DNA of 64,000 nt from Chinchilla lanigera (GCF_000276665.1 NW_004955502.1:4245010-4309009); one strand, 5' to 3'; counted from the first letter of the stretch, positions 12,035 to 25,395 are shown. Translations and numbers: made by a program. The notes: generated by a model not told the origin, from the letters alone.

Positions 12035-12339
12035 TTTTGAGGATTTCTTGTACAGTTAAGCGTCTGTGGAACTGAAATGCTGGATGAGAGAGTGTGAAGT
12101 ACGTTTGAAATGCACCCACCAAGGCCTGCTGTTTAGTCTGCTCTCAGTATCTGGATACCCACCATGCTGACAACCCTCAGGACACTCTGATACTGGTGAG
12201 GGGGGTCTCCAGTTTAAAGCTGTGTGCCAAAGGCGCATGGAGCACTGTTTTCGTAGTAGACAAGGCCAGGGCCTCCAGGAGGAGGGAACCAACAGTTTAA
12301 AAGATCAGTTTGATGCATCCACCGTGTTTCTTTGACCCC

Positions 12340-12535
12340 TTCCCCTATTAGAACTTAAGATCCTTTGAGGACAAGGGTTTTGCGCATGTTGTTTACTCTT
12401 CTACTCTAGTGATTACTTTCCTGTTAGACCGCTCCCTGAGGCCGGATAGCTTGTCTGTTTTTGCTCAGCATTGTATTCCCAGAATCTAGCAGTATGGCAC
12501 ACAGCTGGTTAGATATGAATTAATAGAGTAACCAA
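12340..12535 (+). repeat. L2-like 3' end remnant
   Basis: The order ctccctgagg, cttgtctgtttttgctcagc, attgtattcccagaatctag, cagtatggcacacag matches the general L2 3' end. Confidence 0.55.
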
Positions 12536-13112
12536 GGTGGCCTTGGAAGGGTCTGCCTGCCTGCTTAGCACTACTCTCACCCTTTTTGGTTTCTTTTTCT
12601 CGCTGTCTTAGCCCAGCCCCAAATTACTTTTAGCTAGTACTTAATTTGTGACATCCTAGCTAGTAAAATGTAAGGTGGTGGTACTGGGTAGTACTGTGTC
12701 ACAGCTGTACTTTTAAGAAGGTAATCTTTGCAGGTGACAGCTTGTATTTCAGGTGTGAGTCTTCCCATTCTGCCCATGGTACATGGACGTCAACAGGATT
12801 GTCACTGGAGTCCGGAGGGAAAGGTACATGGTTGTGTTTGCACTTGCCACTTTTATTCCCAGTGAGTTGCTCCCTAGGAAACTGCCTGAAAATAGCTTTT
12901 CCTCCTTTCCACAAGAATAATGAAGTTGGTGTGGTATCCTGGGAAGGTGTCCAGGTCACCTAGTGCTGCTGTTTATTAATTTTGTAAGTTGTTGGAGTGC
13001 TGACTTTAAAAAGACAGTATCAGTCGTCAGGTAATAAATATGAGATAATTTTCAGTTAATGGTGGGGAATTAACACAATCCTCTTTTTCTTCATGGAATA
13101 ACTTCAGAAATT

Positions 13113-13246
13113 TTATTTTATTTTATTTTTTTGTCTTTTTGAGACAGGGTTTCACCATGCAGTTCATGAGCCCTGGCCAGCCTCCATCTCCTTCCTGCCT
13201 CGGTCTCCTGAGTGCTGGGATCACAGGGGTGTGCCACACCTGGCTA
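13113..13246 (-). mobile_element. B1-like SINE
   Basis: Tail of T-rich repeats, then gtctttttgagacagggttt and ctcctgagtgctgggatcac; antisense. Confidence 0.88.
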
Positions 13247-13274
13247 ACTTCGGGAATTTAAAGAATTTAAAATT

Positions 13275-13425
13275 TCTTGCAGGGTATGGTGGTACATACC
13301 TGTAATCCCACACCTGAGGCTGAGGTAGGCAGGTCACCACAAGTTTAACGCCAGACTGGGGAACATCATGAGTTCCAGACCAGCTTGAACTACAGGGCAA
13401 GACCTTGTCTCAGAAAAAAAGGAAT
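13275..13425 (+). mobile_element. B1-like SINE
   Basis: Sense copy with ggtacatacctgtaatccc, ctgaggctgaggtaggcagg and gaccttgtctcag plus an A-rich end. Confidence 0.88.
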
Positions 13426-13570
13426 TTAAAATTTCCTCAACTAACACCAGGGATTGTTGTTGTTCTCCCTTTAGTATTCCTGCAATACATATATAGCTAG
13501 CCTGTAATGTGTCTAAGGCTTCCACTGGAAATGAGAGTGCCCTTTTGCAATTCCCCTTAGAGTGTCTTTT

Positions 13571-13694
13571 TTTTGAGACCGGGTCTCGCTTGAGCTCACT
13601 TTGTAGCCCAGGCTGGCCTAGAACTTGCAGTGATCCTCCTTTCTCAGCCTCCTAAGTGCTGGGATTGCAGGCGTGCGCCACCATGCTCTGCTTC
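13571..13694 (-). mobile_element. B1-like SINE with target duplication
   Basis: Antisense copy between duplicated gagtgtctttt at 13560-13570 and 13695-13705. It lacks part of the tail-proximal half found in the longer relatives. Confidence 0.92.
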
Positions 13695-14669
13695 GAGTGT
13701 CTTTTGAAGTACTCTTCATATGCAAATATGCTTATTAAGAATAAGTAAGGATTGCATGGGCTTTCTGAAAGATTTTCTAGGACCAGAGAGTAACGTATCT
13801 AAAAGGAGTTTATTGTCCTTGGTGGAATAAATAAACCAGTTAATGAAGGTTAATGAAGGTTAATTTATAGTATAAATATTTAGGATTCTAAAAACTACTA
13901 AATGAAGATATTTAAGAAGTGTAGAAAACAGAATTGTATTTTAATGTTACTGTATTTAGTGTGGTTGGATGAGGTGAGAATGCTCAGCTCCCTCTGGATT
14001 ATATGTACCTCAGTGTCACGGTGTCACAGTAAGATAAGTTCATGCTAGAAGCCTAACCTGCTCCGAGGGCCGTGGTGATTGCTGGTGGTGCCCAGTGTGG
14101 CTCTCTTCGGTCATACTGTTCTAGTCTGGGGTGGTAGTTTATCTGCATGTGGAGTTTTAGGTTGAAAATAGCTTTTCTTTTTTTAGGATTTTAAAAGCAT
14201 TACTTAGTACTTTATGCGTAGACTGTTGCTGAAGCCATTCTAATTATGATCCTGTGGATCCTATTCTTTCATTCTGTTTTTCTCACATCTCTGGTGTTCT
14301 GGTATTTCATGTTGGTGGCTGTTTTCACTTGCTTTGTTGAGGATACAGTGAATATATTAGCTGGACTCTTAGAAAATCATGTCTTTCAGTTCTGGTGAAT
14401 TTTCTCTGGATATTTCAAGCATTCTCTCTGTTTTGGGGCCAGAAGGGTTTTTCCTGGTGTTTTGTGCTGATTCATTTTACTTACATTACTTTCGTGTATT
14501 TCCCCCTCCATTTGCTTCCCCCGCATCTCTTTTTCTTTTTTCTTGTGTCTCAGAAAGTTTGACTCAGTTGTATCTTCTATAACTTCCAATGAATATTTCA
14601 TTTCTACTGTTATGTTGTTATGGCAAAAATACGCTGATACTTTTTAAAATGATAAGCAATATCTTCTTC

Positions 14670-14965
14670 AAAACTGCTGCAGTAGGCTGTATTGTACCAC
14701 AGACAGGGTGGCTTAAACAACAGTTCGTCTTCCCATGGTTCTGGAACCTGGAGATCTGATGAGTTCAGTGTGCACGGATGAGTTCTCAGGGAAGCACTCT
14801 TCCTGGCCTGCAGACAGCTGCTTTTTCTCGTTATGCTCACATGGCTTTTTACTTGGAGAATCTCTTTATGAGGCCACCTCTCTGCTTAGAACCCTGCCCT
14901 TTTGACATCATTTACCATAATTACATCCTAGGAGCCCTATCTTCAAAGATAGTTACATTGAGGTT
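14670..14965. repeat. Old LTR-like remnant (MaLR type?)
   Basis: Contains accacagacagggtggctta, ggttctggaacctggagatc, ttacatcctaggagcccta and gatagttacattgaggttaa. This order is familiar from old mammalian MaLR-type LTRs. Family and strand not verified. Confidence 0.5.
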
Positions 14966-15003
14966 AAGGTATCAACAAAGGGATTTGGGGGAAGCACAGT
15001 TCA

Positions 15004-15089
15004 TTTGATTTTGTTTGTTTGTTTGTTTGTCCCCCCCCCCTCCCCGCGTACCGGGAATCGAACTCATGACCTCCCGCTTGCCAGGGAGG
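15004..15089 (-). mobile_element. ID SINE, 5'-truncated
   Basis: Tail of gttt repeats and a C-run, then ccgggaatcgaactcatgac and gcttgccagg. The duplication gcacagttca at 14994-15003 and 15090-15099 frames it. Confidence 0.88.
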
Positions 15090-15949
15090 CACAGTTCAGT
15101 CACATACTCACATACATTGTTTATAACAAAGGGTATCATGAAAGGGGAGTGAGATGGGGCTTAACTGTGAATAGGGCAAAGACCCAGCCTGGAATTTATA
15201 GCTGGGAACAGAGTGGGAGTCTGGATAGAAGTTGCTAGGAGGAGGCACGAAGGGTGTGCAACTCCTTGCTGAACAGAGGTCAAGGTCTTCCTCATCCAGG
15301 GGTAAGGAATTGAGCAGATATCTAGCTGGGAGGATTGTCTGTAAACTGACTTTCATTTCTTGCTACAACTGGGTTATGCAGACCTGGGGGAGAGTGTCTT
15401 TGCCAGCAGTTTGTCTGTACAAACTTCATTGTTCCTGATGATTCTCTGTCTAGAGACCAAGGGTTCCGGTGAAAGACCTCTATAAACTTCCCTTGGCCTC
15501 GGAGCTGGTGTGGGTGCGTTTCCTCAGCAATGTGGAGTGATGTGTGGTGATGTTAGGAAATTCCTTTCTCAGTTTGCCCTACTCTGTTTTACGTTTCTCA
15601 GTAGATCCAAGGCTTGGAAGTACCTTGTGCTGTAATTCTTGTGTTCTTTGAAGATTTTATAGTAAATTGGGTTGGTTTTCATTTTCTCTAATTGCTGGTT
15701 TGAAATTCATCTGTCTTGGTTTGATGTTAGCTACCTTTCAACCATTTGATTCCTAACTTTCAATACATTATTCTTCTCTTTGGTTCTCCCATCATTGTGG
15801 GTGATGTCTTTTTAAAGAACACCTTTGTTGCAGACTCAGGGCTTTGAGGAAGGCACAACAATTAGATATGTGCCTTGTTACTTTCTAGCACTGGGAAGCT
15901 GCAGTGCACCATTTAAAATGGGAGAGCAAATTGAATAGTTGAAGGGAAT

Positions 15950-16222
15950 TGTCTTTTTTTTTTTTTTTTTTTTTTACTTTAGAGGGGTTTTTGTTCTACT
16001 GTGATTTTTATTTTTTTTTGTGATTTTTTCCCCTACTGCTGGGGATTGAACCGAGGGTCTTCATACTGACCTACATCCTCAGTGCCTTTTAATTTTTTTT
16101 TTTAATTTTGAGTCAGGGCCTCACTAGGTTACTAAGTTGCCCAGGCTGGGTTTGAATTTGTGATGCTTCTGTCTCTGCCTCCCAGAGTCCTGGGATTATG
16201 TGGCACTGCCATGCCTGCCTAA
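15950..16222 (-). mobile_element. Composite B1-dID-like SINE
   Basis: Antisense: poly(T), an ID-like part (actgctggggattgaaccga at 16034-16053), a second T-rich linker, then a B1-like part (gagtcagggcctcactaggt, gcctcccagagtcctgggat). A dimer with B1 left and ID right is characteristic of B1-dID. Confidence 0.8.
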
Positions 16223-16329
16223 GTTCTTTGTCTTGAAATTGGCTTCAAACAAAGGCGGTGGGGGAGGCGAGGCGGGGAGGTAGCATCTATTGGGTGCCGT
16301 TAGAATGGTGATCTCGGTTTTATGTCACT

Positions 16330-16500
16330 TAATACTCACAGCAATTCTGTAAGGTAAGTGATATTATCCCACCATATGGATAAGGCTGAAGATAAAGATC
16401 AGAGAGGGTAAGTAACTTGCCTAAGAGCCAGTCAGCATGGTGGAGCTGTTTCAAGCCTAGGTTTTCAGAGCGTTCAATTGTTGTAGTCTAACCTCTCCTT
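16330..16500 (-). repeat. MIR SINE remnant
   Basis: Cttaatactcacagcaattc, gtgatattatcccac, gatcagagagggtaagtaac, ttgcctaagagccagtcagc and ctgtttcaagcctaggt match the reverse complement of MIR. Confidence 0.8.
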
Positions 16501-16807
16501 TCACTCCTTTCAGAACAGCTCATTCACCAGCAACTATTGGGTTGCTCATTGTGTGTTGTACCTCAGGGGCACAGGGAAGCACAGTGTGTGCCCTGATGGA
16601 ACAAGAATGACCTGAGGAGATTTACAGGTTTTCAGTCAGTACAATTACTGCTGATCTGTGGAGCGGGAAGAGGAGTAGCAGGCAGCTAAAGCTAACCACA
16701 GAAGTCTTGGTGAAAGGTGGCATTGGTTGGACTAGCACAGCAGAGGAGATGCAAGCTGCTGAGAGCGGGGTCGATTTGAGATGCCACTTGGAGGAACGCT
16801 GACGTGG

Positions 16808-16850
16808 TGGGGGCTGGGCATGTGGCTCAGTGGCACAGTTCTTGCCCAAG
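16808..16850 (+). mobile_element. ID SINE fragment
   Basis: Only the 5' part (ggggctgggcatgtggctca, then gtggcacagttcttgcc) is present. Confidence 0.6.
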
Positions 16851-17562
16851 GGGTGGTGTAAGAATTTGGAAGAAGCTGGAGGAGTTGTGTTTCATGCCAG
16901 GTTTCATTTGAACTGAGTGTTGTTGCCTTTGCTGATACAAGGAGAGGAAGAAGCTGAGATGGTGGACTGAGGAGTGAACATAATAGTATCTCCGTTAGAT
17001 ACATCCACGTGGAGCAAGCCGCTCATACGACACGGCAGCCTCTGGGGGCTCTGGGGGGGTCTGAGTTGGAGAAACACATTCAGGCATCACTCACATATAA
17101 GCGGTACTTCAAGCCATGAGGCACAAAATGATTAGGGAAAGCATACAGATGTATGTATGATAACATAATTATGAAACAGTGTTATTGTTTTACTTCTGTG
17201 GAGAATATCTGTAACTCAGAGTTACACCCGAACCTAACAGCCCTTGCTGGACTGGGGCAGCAGCACACTCCGGCTGCTGCATAGAAGATGTTAACCAGCA
17301 GCACAACGGCAACTTGACAGCAGTTAGTGGTCTATTCGCTGAACTATGTGCCTGACACCTCGGCCCTCCCCAGGGGCTGCATCTGAGAGCATCGCGTGGG
17401 GACCCCAGATTTGAGGAGCATTACGGCACATGAGTCAGCTCTTCATGAAGTGTAGATAAACGGTGAAAAAGTAAATTTCAGTCAAGGTGCCAAAACGAAA
17501 ACATGTGGGGGTCATTCACTAGCTGATGTGCTGCTGTTGCACATTAGTCTTGTTGGATACGA

Positions 17563-17718
17563 GCTTTTTTTTTTTTTTTTTTGTCTTTTTGAGACAGGGT
17601 CTCGCTATGCAGTTCAGGCTGGCCTTGAGCTCACTTTGTAGCCCAGGCTGGCCTCGAACTCCCAACGATCCTCCTGCCTGAGTACTGGGATTACAGGCGT
17701 GCTCCGCCACGCCCGGCC
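17563..17718 (-). mobile_element. B1-like SINE, well preserved
   Basis: Antisense, with poly(T), gtctttttgagacagggtct, the duplicated internal segment (caggctggcctt/caggctggcctcg) and gccacgcccggcc at its end. Confidence 0.95.
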
Positions 17719-17859
17719 AAGGATAAAAGCTTTAAAAACAAAATAATTTGGATATCACACACTCTCTGGGTTACTCTCAATGGAATTACAAATGCCTTGT
17801 CTCAGAATGCCAAGTGTGAAAGAAGCCTTGTGGGAACAGTTGAAAAATTAGATTGAAAT

Positions 17860-18250
17860 TAACAGTGGACAAGAACTGGAAGTAGTTCAGATGTCCATCA
17901 GTAGAACAGGTAAATAATTGTGGGGCAGTGATTCAGTGGACAACATGGACAACATGGTTGAATATTTTGAACATCAAAATATAGTGTTAAATGAAAGAAG
18001 CTAGATACAAATGAATGCATACTGTATGCCCTCACTTAGTGAAGCTCAAAGACAGGCAAAGATTAACAGAGCAGTAGGGATCCGTGTGGTGTGGGGACTG
18101 ACCAGAGGAGGCATGAGGCAACTTTCTGGGGTGATAGAAATACTCTCTGTCTTGACTAAAGTGTTTGTTAGAGAAGTATATTCATTTCTCCAAACCCACC
18201 AACTTGTGGACTTAGATTTGTGCATGTCACTGTATGTAAGTTTTAGCTTA
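17860..18250 (+). repeat. Ancient L1 3' end
   Basis: Sense order: ggaagtagttcagatgtcca, atgaaagaagctagatacaa, cactgtatgtaagttttagc. This is the familiar order of old mammalian L1M 3' ends. The 114-codon frame at 18011 is part of it. Confidence 0.75.
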
Positions 18251-18421
18251 GTAAAACAGAAAGACAATGGCTGCCAAAGCGGTATGCTGAGGAATTCTGC
18301 GAAGATGAATATAGGGAATCTCTCTTTTTATTCCTTCAGATCCAAAATGGCTTAATTTTCAACTCTTAGCTAAGTCTACACTATAAGATCTATGCTGATG
18401 GTGACTGCTGTCTTATTTTTC

Positions 18422-18780
18422 TTGTTCCTGAGCCAGAATACCCAACACCCAAAGCTAAAGATGGAAAGGTTTATTTAGTGCACCGTTTATGGAGGTTTCA
18501 GTGCATACTCTGCTGGCTCCAAGGCAGGGCTGCACATGGCAGATGGGAATTGCAGGGGATGAGCACAGGTCTTTCTAACCCTTATGTCTTACCAAGGCTA
18601 CTTAGGGTGGGTAGCACGCACACCCTTAATCCTAGTGCCTTTGATCCTAGCACTGGACCGTGAGTTAACGCCAGTGTCACACACTCTAGATCCAGCAAGC
18701 TCTGAAAAGGCCCCACCTGCGACCACATGAGGCTTTGGGGGGGACATCTAGACACAAGCCATAACAACTACTTATTGTGC
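18422..18780. repeat. Old LTR-like remnant
   Basis: Begins near gagccagaatacccaacacc, runs through tttatggaggtttcagtgca to aaaggccccacctgcgacca and cacaagccataacaac, an order like MaLR-type LTRs. Family not verified. Confidence 0.5.
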
Positions 18781-19127
18781 AAACCAGGATATTTGAGGTT
18801 TTAAAAGGAATGCAGCTATAAATTATGCTGAGATAACAGGTAAATGCTGTGACTGCTTCTGGTCTGGTTACTTGTGGCACTGTGCTACAGACGCGACCAA
18901 AGGCAGGTCGTGGTGCAGCCAGTGTAACCCGAGAGTGGAGCTGCCCGTCTCGTCCCTTCTGAAAAGGTGGTTGCAGGGGGCAGAGGCAGTGAGATGCAGG
19001 GAAAGGCGGGAAGTATCTGGGGTCAGGGGAGATGTGTTTCCCTAAATTATGATGAATGAACTTTTATAAAAGATTTTTTAATGTTTCAAAAGTTATTCAT
19101 GTTGCTTTCTTTGTTCCTTTGAAACAG

Positions 19128-19308
<181 letters not shown>

Positions 19309-22300
19309 TAAAAGTAGGTATATTTTCAAAAGATACATGTTTCTGTTCTGCAGAAGTAAGATATTCCTGGCAGAGTAAAGGGGAAAAAAATCCTAAGTTA
19401 ATCTTAGTGTTTTCTATTGACTTCTTTGATTAAATTCAGAAGTATATACTCTCGGGAAAAAAGGTGTGCTATGATAAAATGAGACAGATTTCATGAGTCT
19501 TTCATAAGTCATATTCTTAAGTAACTTTGTGATGAAATCAAAACAACATTCATGTTCTTTATGCCACTTTACTGAAATTATTAGTATACCCATGATGTGC
19601 TCAACTTGTATGAAGTAAAAATATAAAAAGTGAATGGTGCTGTGTTGCCAGTGTTTGCTTTTTGCTTGGCCTTTTATAGGTCTTCTCTTTTTTTTGGACA
19701 CATTTTATTAAATTCACTAGTGTGGGATTTGAATAAATATATTTCTAGTGACTAAAAATACTAAGTCTTAAAACTTCATCTATCACTATTTTTGTGATAA
19801 TGATAGCATAAAAGTGTACTTTAGTTCTGCACACATGGGATGTATTTCCTTTTCTGCTTAGGCATAGCGTGTACAAGGTTACAAAATGGAAGTTAGGGAG
19901 CAGAGTGACCAGGACTTGTGAACTGCTTGCAGAGAATGAGTCCATTGTGAATACCTCTCTTAGTCTCCAGGAGGATGGGTAGAGTCTGTTTTTGTAGGAC
20001 AGCTTCACTATTTTCAGTCTTCCTGTTAAACATGTCTTCTGACTAAATTAAACTTGTGGATGTCATTTCTGTTTACTTTACACTCTGCAAGTGTTCATGA
20101 ATAATTTATATTCTACCGATACATGGTTAAGTAATGCCGTATGACTACTATCCTTCTGGGAACCTTAGAAAAACAAGGAGATCTCTCATGAGGTCTTTTC
20201 AGAAAGAAAACTATTCTGTTACTGTAAACAACCCAGGAACCAAAATGCATAATATATAATGTGCTGTGTTAGAGGAGGCCAATTAAAGATACCTTCAGGG
20301 AAGAAGAGAAAAAGTGTTTTTAGATTTTGTCCTTATTAACAGGCACCTGTTTGTATTTACAGTGCAGTACATGTTAAAAAATAAAATAAGTTTTAGAAGT
20401 TTATTTATGCATTTGAAAGTATTTGCTTTTCATTTAACATATTTTATAAGCACAGTAAATCAGAAGGCTAAAATAAAATGAAAATTATATTTCCTAGGTA
20501 TATTATATGTACAGGTGACGGAATAATTCATTTCAAGCATAAGAGAAACTTGATGTATGAGGGTATGCATTTTTCAGTACTTAAAATATTTTAATGTGCT
20601 TTAAATAGTGCCGTAGTAGTATTCATCAGGTGCCTATAGACCCAGTAGTAACAGTTTAAATTATGGAGTCATGTAACTTTTATGGATTTGTAGATAATTC
20701 TGTAAAGTTTAGTTTTCATTTTCATAAATTTTTTTTGAGGATTAACAGATTATCAAGGATTACTTTTAATCTTTGGTTTCCTTTCTTTCTGATTGAGGTC
20801 TTAATAAATTGCCAAGTGTTGTAATAACCAGATGCTTAAAATGATCCATTAGAAAAGTAATATTTTGCAGAGATGATTCATGGTCTAGAGATCCTGAGCC
20901 CTTAAATATGTATGTAAAGTTCAGTTCATGGAGTGGGAGACCAGCTGCCAGAGACCAGCAATGTGCTGGGGCCGTGGAGCAGTGGAGATGGAGAGGGCTC
21001 AGCTCTGGCGGGGGTACAGCTTTGATGGTAGCAGTGGCTTTCATGGTTTTCATTTGTGTGCCATAGTAAGAATGATTTTATATTGCATTAGGTATGTGTA
21101 CTGTGTGTGTTTGAATGTATAAGGAATACATTTTACATGTCCACAAGTGTATGTAGTGTGTGTGTATCTTAAACAAAACAGTTGACCAAGTGAAACATCG
21201 TTGGCACATGCGATATTCTGTTAAAAATACTGTCTTGACCCTCTGAGTTGATTTCATGTTCCTTGTTTGCAGCAGACTGTTCTTAGGAGTTGAAACCCAA
21301 AATGTATGACTTACAAGGGTCTGCATTTCCTTTCTCTCGTCTTTGCTGGGGTTATACTTTATCAGCCTGCAGTTTCCCCCTTGACAGCCTTGCCTTACCC
21401 TTACGCATCTGTTTCTTCTCTCTGTTGTTCTTTCTGTCTACACGTGTTTATCAAAGCGGGTGGTGTTCGGTGCTGTGCCCCTCCTGCAGTTCTCCTTTTG
21501 CCTGGCGTGCTACTCTCTGTAGCCCTTTGCTTAGCAAATACTTGCTTATCTAAGACTGAGGTTACCTTCTTTATGGAAATTTTCCACAGAGAACTCAATC
21601 TCTCCCTCCCATGAAACAGAATTAACTGTTAGTTACTTTTTCCTTTGCAGAGGAGTGTAGCTTCTTAGATGTCCTGTAGCCCTCTTTGGAGATCATGTTT
21701 ATGCAGGTCTCCCCTTCCTACTGAAGGTTCTTCTCAAGTGCAGGGACTGCTTTATTTGTTGTGTCCGTTATTGGAGCTTGATGTGCTATATTTTCTGAGG
21801 GGTTGATGTTTTATGCTAGGTGATCAGTGCATTCTTTGTTATTGGATCTTCTTTTGCTAGAAAGAAAAAATTCTCTTCCCTTTAAGAGAAAACAGCTGTT
21901 AGGAAGGAATAGGTTTTTTTCTTGGAGAGAAGAAAATGGGAGCCAGTAGGTAATTTGAGGGTTAGAGAAGCAGGGGGAGAACTTGTTTCAGTGTGTTCTT
22001 AACCTTGTTGCACATCTTCGTCACCGCCCTCCCTGAGCTTCTGTCTCTGTGTTCTCACTTCCTGAGGTCTTTTTCATTTAGCATAGGACCTACCAGGTTA
22101 GACCCAAACTCTGGAGCGTGAGGAGTCTTTATCCTTTTTGTCTTAGCTGTGACAAGTAGGGACATAGTTCTCTGTGTTAGCAGTTACATATGAATGTATT
22201 TTTCTATCGAATCACTGTGATAACTTGTGGATTGCTTTATGTTATCATTCATATACTTAGTGTATATTATGATTAATTCACTTTTGTGTGCTCTTCTCTA

Positions 22301-22316
22301 AACTTTTTCATATTTA

Positions 22317-22477
22317 TTTATTTATTTATTTTTGTCTTTTTGACACAGGGTCTTGCTATGAGTTCAAGCTGGTCTTGAACTCACTTTGTAGCCCAGGCTG
22401 TCCTTGAACTTGCAGAGATCCTCGTGCCTCAGCCTCCTGAGTGCTAGGATTACAGGCGTGCGCCACCATGCCTGGCC
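22317..22477 (-). mobile_element. B1-like SINE with target duplication
   Basis: Flanked by actttttcatattta (22302-22316) and actttttcacattta (22478-22492), one mismatch. The tail is a tttatttatt run. Confidence 0.95.
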
Positions 22478-22657
22478 ACTTTTTCACATTTATAACATTG
22501 AGAATATATGCACTGGATTCAACATGATTAACTTCTAGAGTTTTTAGAGCATAACAGTTTTCTAAATTTGGTATGACTTCAAATTAAGGTAGTACTTGCA
22601 GCCTGGATTTTATTCTCTAAACTATGATAGTGGCTTTATTTTATATAATATTCTTGT

Positions 22658-22659
<2 letters not shown>

Positions 22660-22690
<31 letters not shown>
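22660..22690 (+). repeat. CA microsatellite
   Basis: About 30 bases of CA repeat with one interruption. Confidence 0.95.
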
Positions 22691-22699
22691 GAGACTTGC

Positions 22700-22772
22700 A
22701 GATACTATTATTATTGGTGGTAGAGATCAAACCCAGGGCTTTGCACATGCTAAGGACATGCTGTATTTCTCT
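22700..22772 (-). mobile_element. Diverged ID-like SINE fragment
   Basis: Attattattggtggtagaga, tcaaacccagggctttgcac and atgctaagg look like an old antisense ID element next to the CA repeat. Confidence 0.6.
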
Positions 22773-23511
22773 ACAAGTGTTATTTTAAAATAATTGGACC
22801 ATTGTTCCTTAGTGTTTTGTTTGATATGTTTGGAAACTTTAACCACAAGAGTAATTGTAATTGTTTAGAGGTATAAATTTATAAGTAACTGTTAGAATAG
22901 GAAGGATTAAAGTTTAATTCTCTTTTGATGTAGTTTGAGATCATTTGTTCTCCCTTACAAAATGTGTCTTAGTTCTGCTATCTACCATAGAATTTAAGTA
23001 GTAAATTTAAGTGCAGGTTTATTTATGGATACTTTTTAATTTTATTAACCAAATATTCTCTGATACTGTTTATATTTCTGACAGGTCTTTGTACAGGAAT
23101 TTGTATCAAATATTATTCATATATTAAAACTAATGTTTTATATTTTATTGAATGCTACCTTTTGTTTATTTAAAACAAAACTGCTGTATGTACAAGCATT
23201 ATTTGAGAGAGTTGTAGAATAATGTGCCTGTGTACGTTAGTATTCACATGTCACTGCCGGTGGAGGAGCTGAGGAAGCTTATTTACTGAGTTGCATTACT
23301 GACTCAGTTCCACAGTCACAGTGGGCACTATTCTTGAGGAAAGTCACCTGTTTGGGGGTTAACTCCTTATTAAATGGTAGGATTTGTATTAAATTTTAAC
23401 AAAGAATATGTTGTTGCCAGCATAATGTATGCAACCAATTAAGCTCCTTTATTTTTCTTATTATGTGTAAACTTTATGTTTAATGAGGTTTTTTAAAAAT
23501 TTGTTTGTTAG

Positions 23512-23688
<177 letters not shown>

Positions 23689-24056
23689 TAGCCTTTTGAT
23701 ATGAAAGTTCATGCAAATGGAGGAACCTGAAAGGCTGAAATTTATTTTTATCTCAGATGTGCGTTTTGGTGAGTCTCTTGATTATCCTCTAGCGTTACTT
23801 CAGTTGTATATGTGTGGGGTATGGTAAAAATCTACTGTGAGGCTTGAAGTAAAGCCTTCCTGTTCACAGTTGTGTTAATCTGAAGCTCGTCTCGAGTCAT
23901 AAAGTGATTACTATAGTAGTAAAAATGGCTCAGTAATTTGGTAGTTGAATCAGTGGGAGCCCTTTAACATTGTTTGAAGCAAACCAACATTAAAAAAGCT
24001 ATGTAATAGCTACTTACTGAAAATTTTATTTCAGAACAGTATATTAAAATATAACA

Positions 24057-24250
24057 TTGGCTGGATATGAGGTGCACACCTGTAATCCTGGTGTTCTGGG
24101 AAGCTGAGGCAGGAAAATGGCGAGTTCAAGCCCAGTGTAAAAAACTGAGCGGCTTAGCAAGCAAGACCCTGTCTCAGAAGAAGAAGGTGAAAAAATGGCT
24201 TGATTGGACGGCACTGGGTTCAGATCTCAGTACCAACAAACAAAAGAAAA
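24057..24250 (+). mobile_element. Composite B1-dID-like SINE
   Basis: B1-like left part (cacacctgtaatcctgg, gaagctgaggcaggaaaatg, ccctgtctcag), then an ID-like right part (actgggttcagatctcagta) and an A-rich end. Confidence 0.75.
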
Positions 24251-24439
24251 CAAGACACAACATAACATAAGAAAATGCAAGAAACACCAGCATCAGTTTG
24301 GTTTATAAATACGCTAGCATGTTTAGTGAAAAAAACATTTATACATTTTTCAGGCTGTGTTTATTCTTACATTTTCAACCTTAAGGAGTAATATTTAAAT
24401 TTTTTTAGGGGGTGTTAGTAATTTTTGTTTGTTTTTCTA

Positions 24440-24700
24440 ACAGAAATACCTGAGTAAATAAAACTAAAAAGAAGAAAGTTTTATTTTGATGCAGTGTTTT
24501 GGAGGGTGGGGTCTGTAGTCTGTTGACCATTGCTTTGGGCTCCGGGCTGGGCAGGATCTCCTGGTGGAGTGATGAGATTGTTCATGTCAGAGCAGTTGGA
24601 AACAAAACTGGGAAGGAGCTGCATCCCCACTGTGCTCATTGTCTTCCCACCAAGCTCTGCCTCTACCCTCCCTCTCCCCTAACCAGGGCCTGAACCCACA
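24440..24700. repeat. Possible old LTR remnant
   Basis: Gaaatacctgagtaaataaa, agaagaaagttttattttg and the following G/C-richer part are reminiscent of MaLR-type LTRs. Weak. Confidence 0.35.
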
Positions 24701-24718
24701 CAAGCAACATCCCTTGCT

Positions 24719-24842
24719 CTTTTTAAAAATTCTTTTAATTTGAGACATGGTTGTCCAAGCTGGGCTTTAACTTGAGATCTTCCTGCCTCAGCCCCTCAGA
24801 GTATTGGGTGACTACAGGTGTGTGCCATCGTACCCAGCCAGA
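24719..24842 (-). mobile_element. B1-like SINE, diverged
   Basis: Antisense ctttaacttgagatcttcct, gcctcagcccctcag, gactacaggtgtgtgccat. Confidence 0.8.
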
Positions 24843-25239
24843 CATTTTAGTATGATGTTTTGAAATACATTTCTAATAGGTAGTGATTAAGTAGTGGTTC
24901 TTTTTTTAATGTTGGTTTGCTCCAAACAGTGACGTTAAATGACTCCTACTGACCCACTTTCCAAATCACTGAGCCATGTGTACTCCTGAGCCCCCTTTGA
25001 AGTTCTCACCATCTTGTAATAGCACTGAGCCAAGCACCACGCTCTGGACATGGAGTTCTGGGGTGTGTTTCAAACCAGACTATGGAAGTATTTGAACATC
25101 ACGTCCAGTTGACGTGGTGCCCAATATTACAAACTCTATTTTGAGAGAAAAGATGAGGCAAAGGCACAGAGTTATTCTCACAGATTTTTACCAGAGTTCA
25201 CAATTGAGTAAGCCTGTCTGTGAGTAAAGGCATCATAGA

Positions 25240-25395
25240 ATAGATGGCGTCATGAGGGACCCCTGGGCTGGAAGAAGGCAGGCCTCAGTTGTGATTCTGA
25301 GTGTCCTGGGCAACTTAACCCTCTTGAGATTCTCATCTATACAATGGGGGTGTTATTATGACTGTTATTGTTACATGTTACGAAACTCTTCATAA
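25240..25395 (+). repeat. MIR SINE remnant
   Basis: Sense order gtcctgggcaacttaaccct, cttgagattctcatctatac, aatgggggtgttattatgac corresponds to MIR. Confidence 0.75.

Larger units (their letters stand above)
1..19127 (+). other. MYO6: MYO6 intron 1 (partial, 5' end outside window)
   Basis: Inferred because the exon at 19128 starts with a splice acceptor inside the 5' UTR. It holds a broken antisense L1 (about 1.15-6.95 kb), numerous SINEs and ancient LTR, L1, L2 and MIR remnants, listed separately. Outside these, 7.25-8.9, 9.6-10.8, 12.55-13.1 and 18.8-19.1 kb show nothing I recognise. No CpG-rich promoter and no exon-like open frame supported by splice sites is seen. Confidence 0.75.

Noticed and set aside
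18011..18355. 114-codon sense frame in intron 1
   Set aside because: It falls in an ancient L1 3' end.
1..19127. MYO6 promoter or noncoding exon 1
   Set aside because: No CpG-rich segment or donor-flanked 5' exon candidate is visible; exon 1 is probably upstream of the window.
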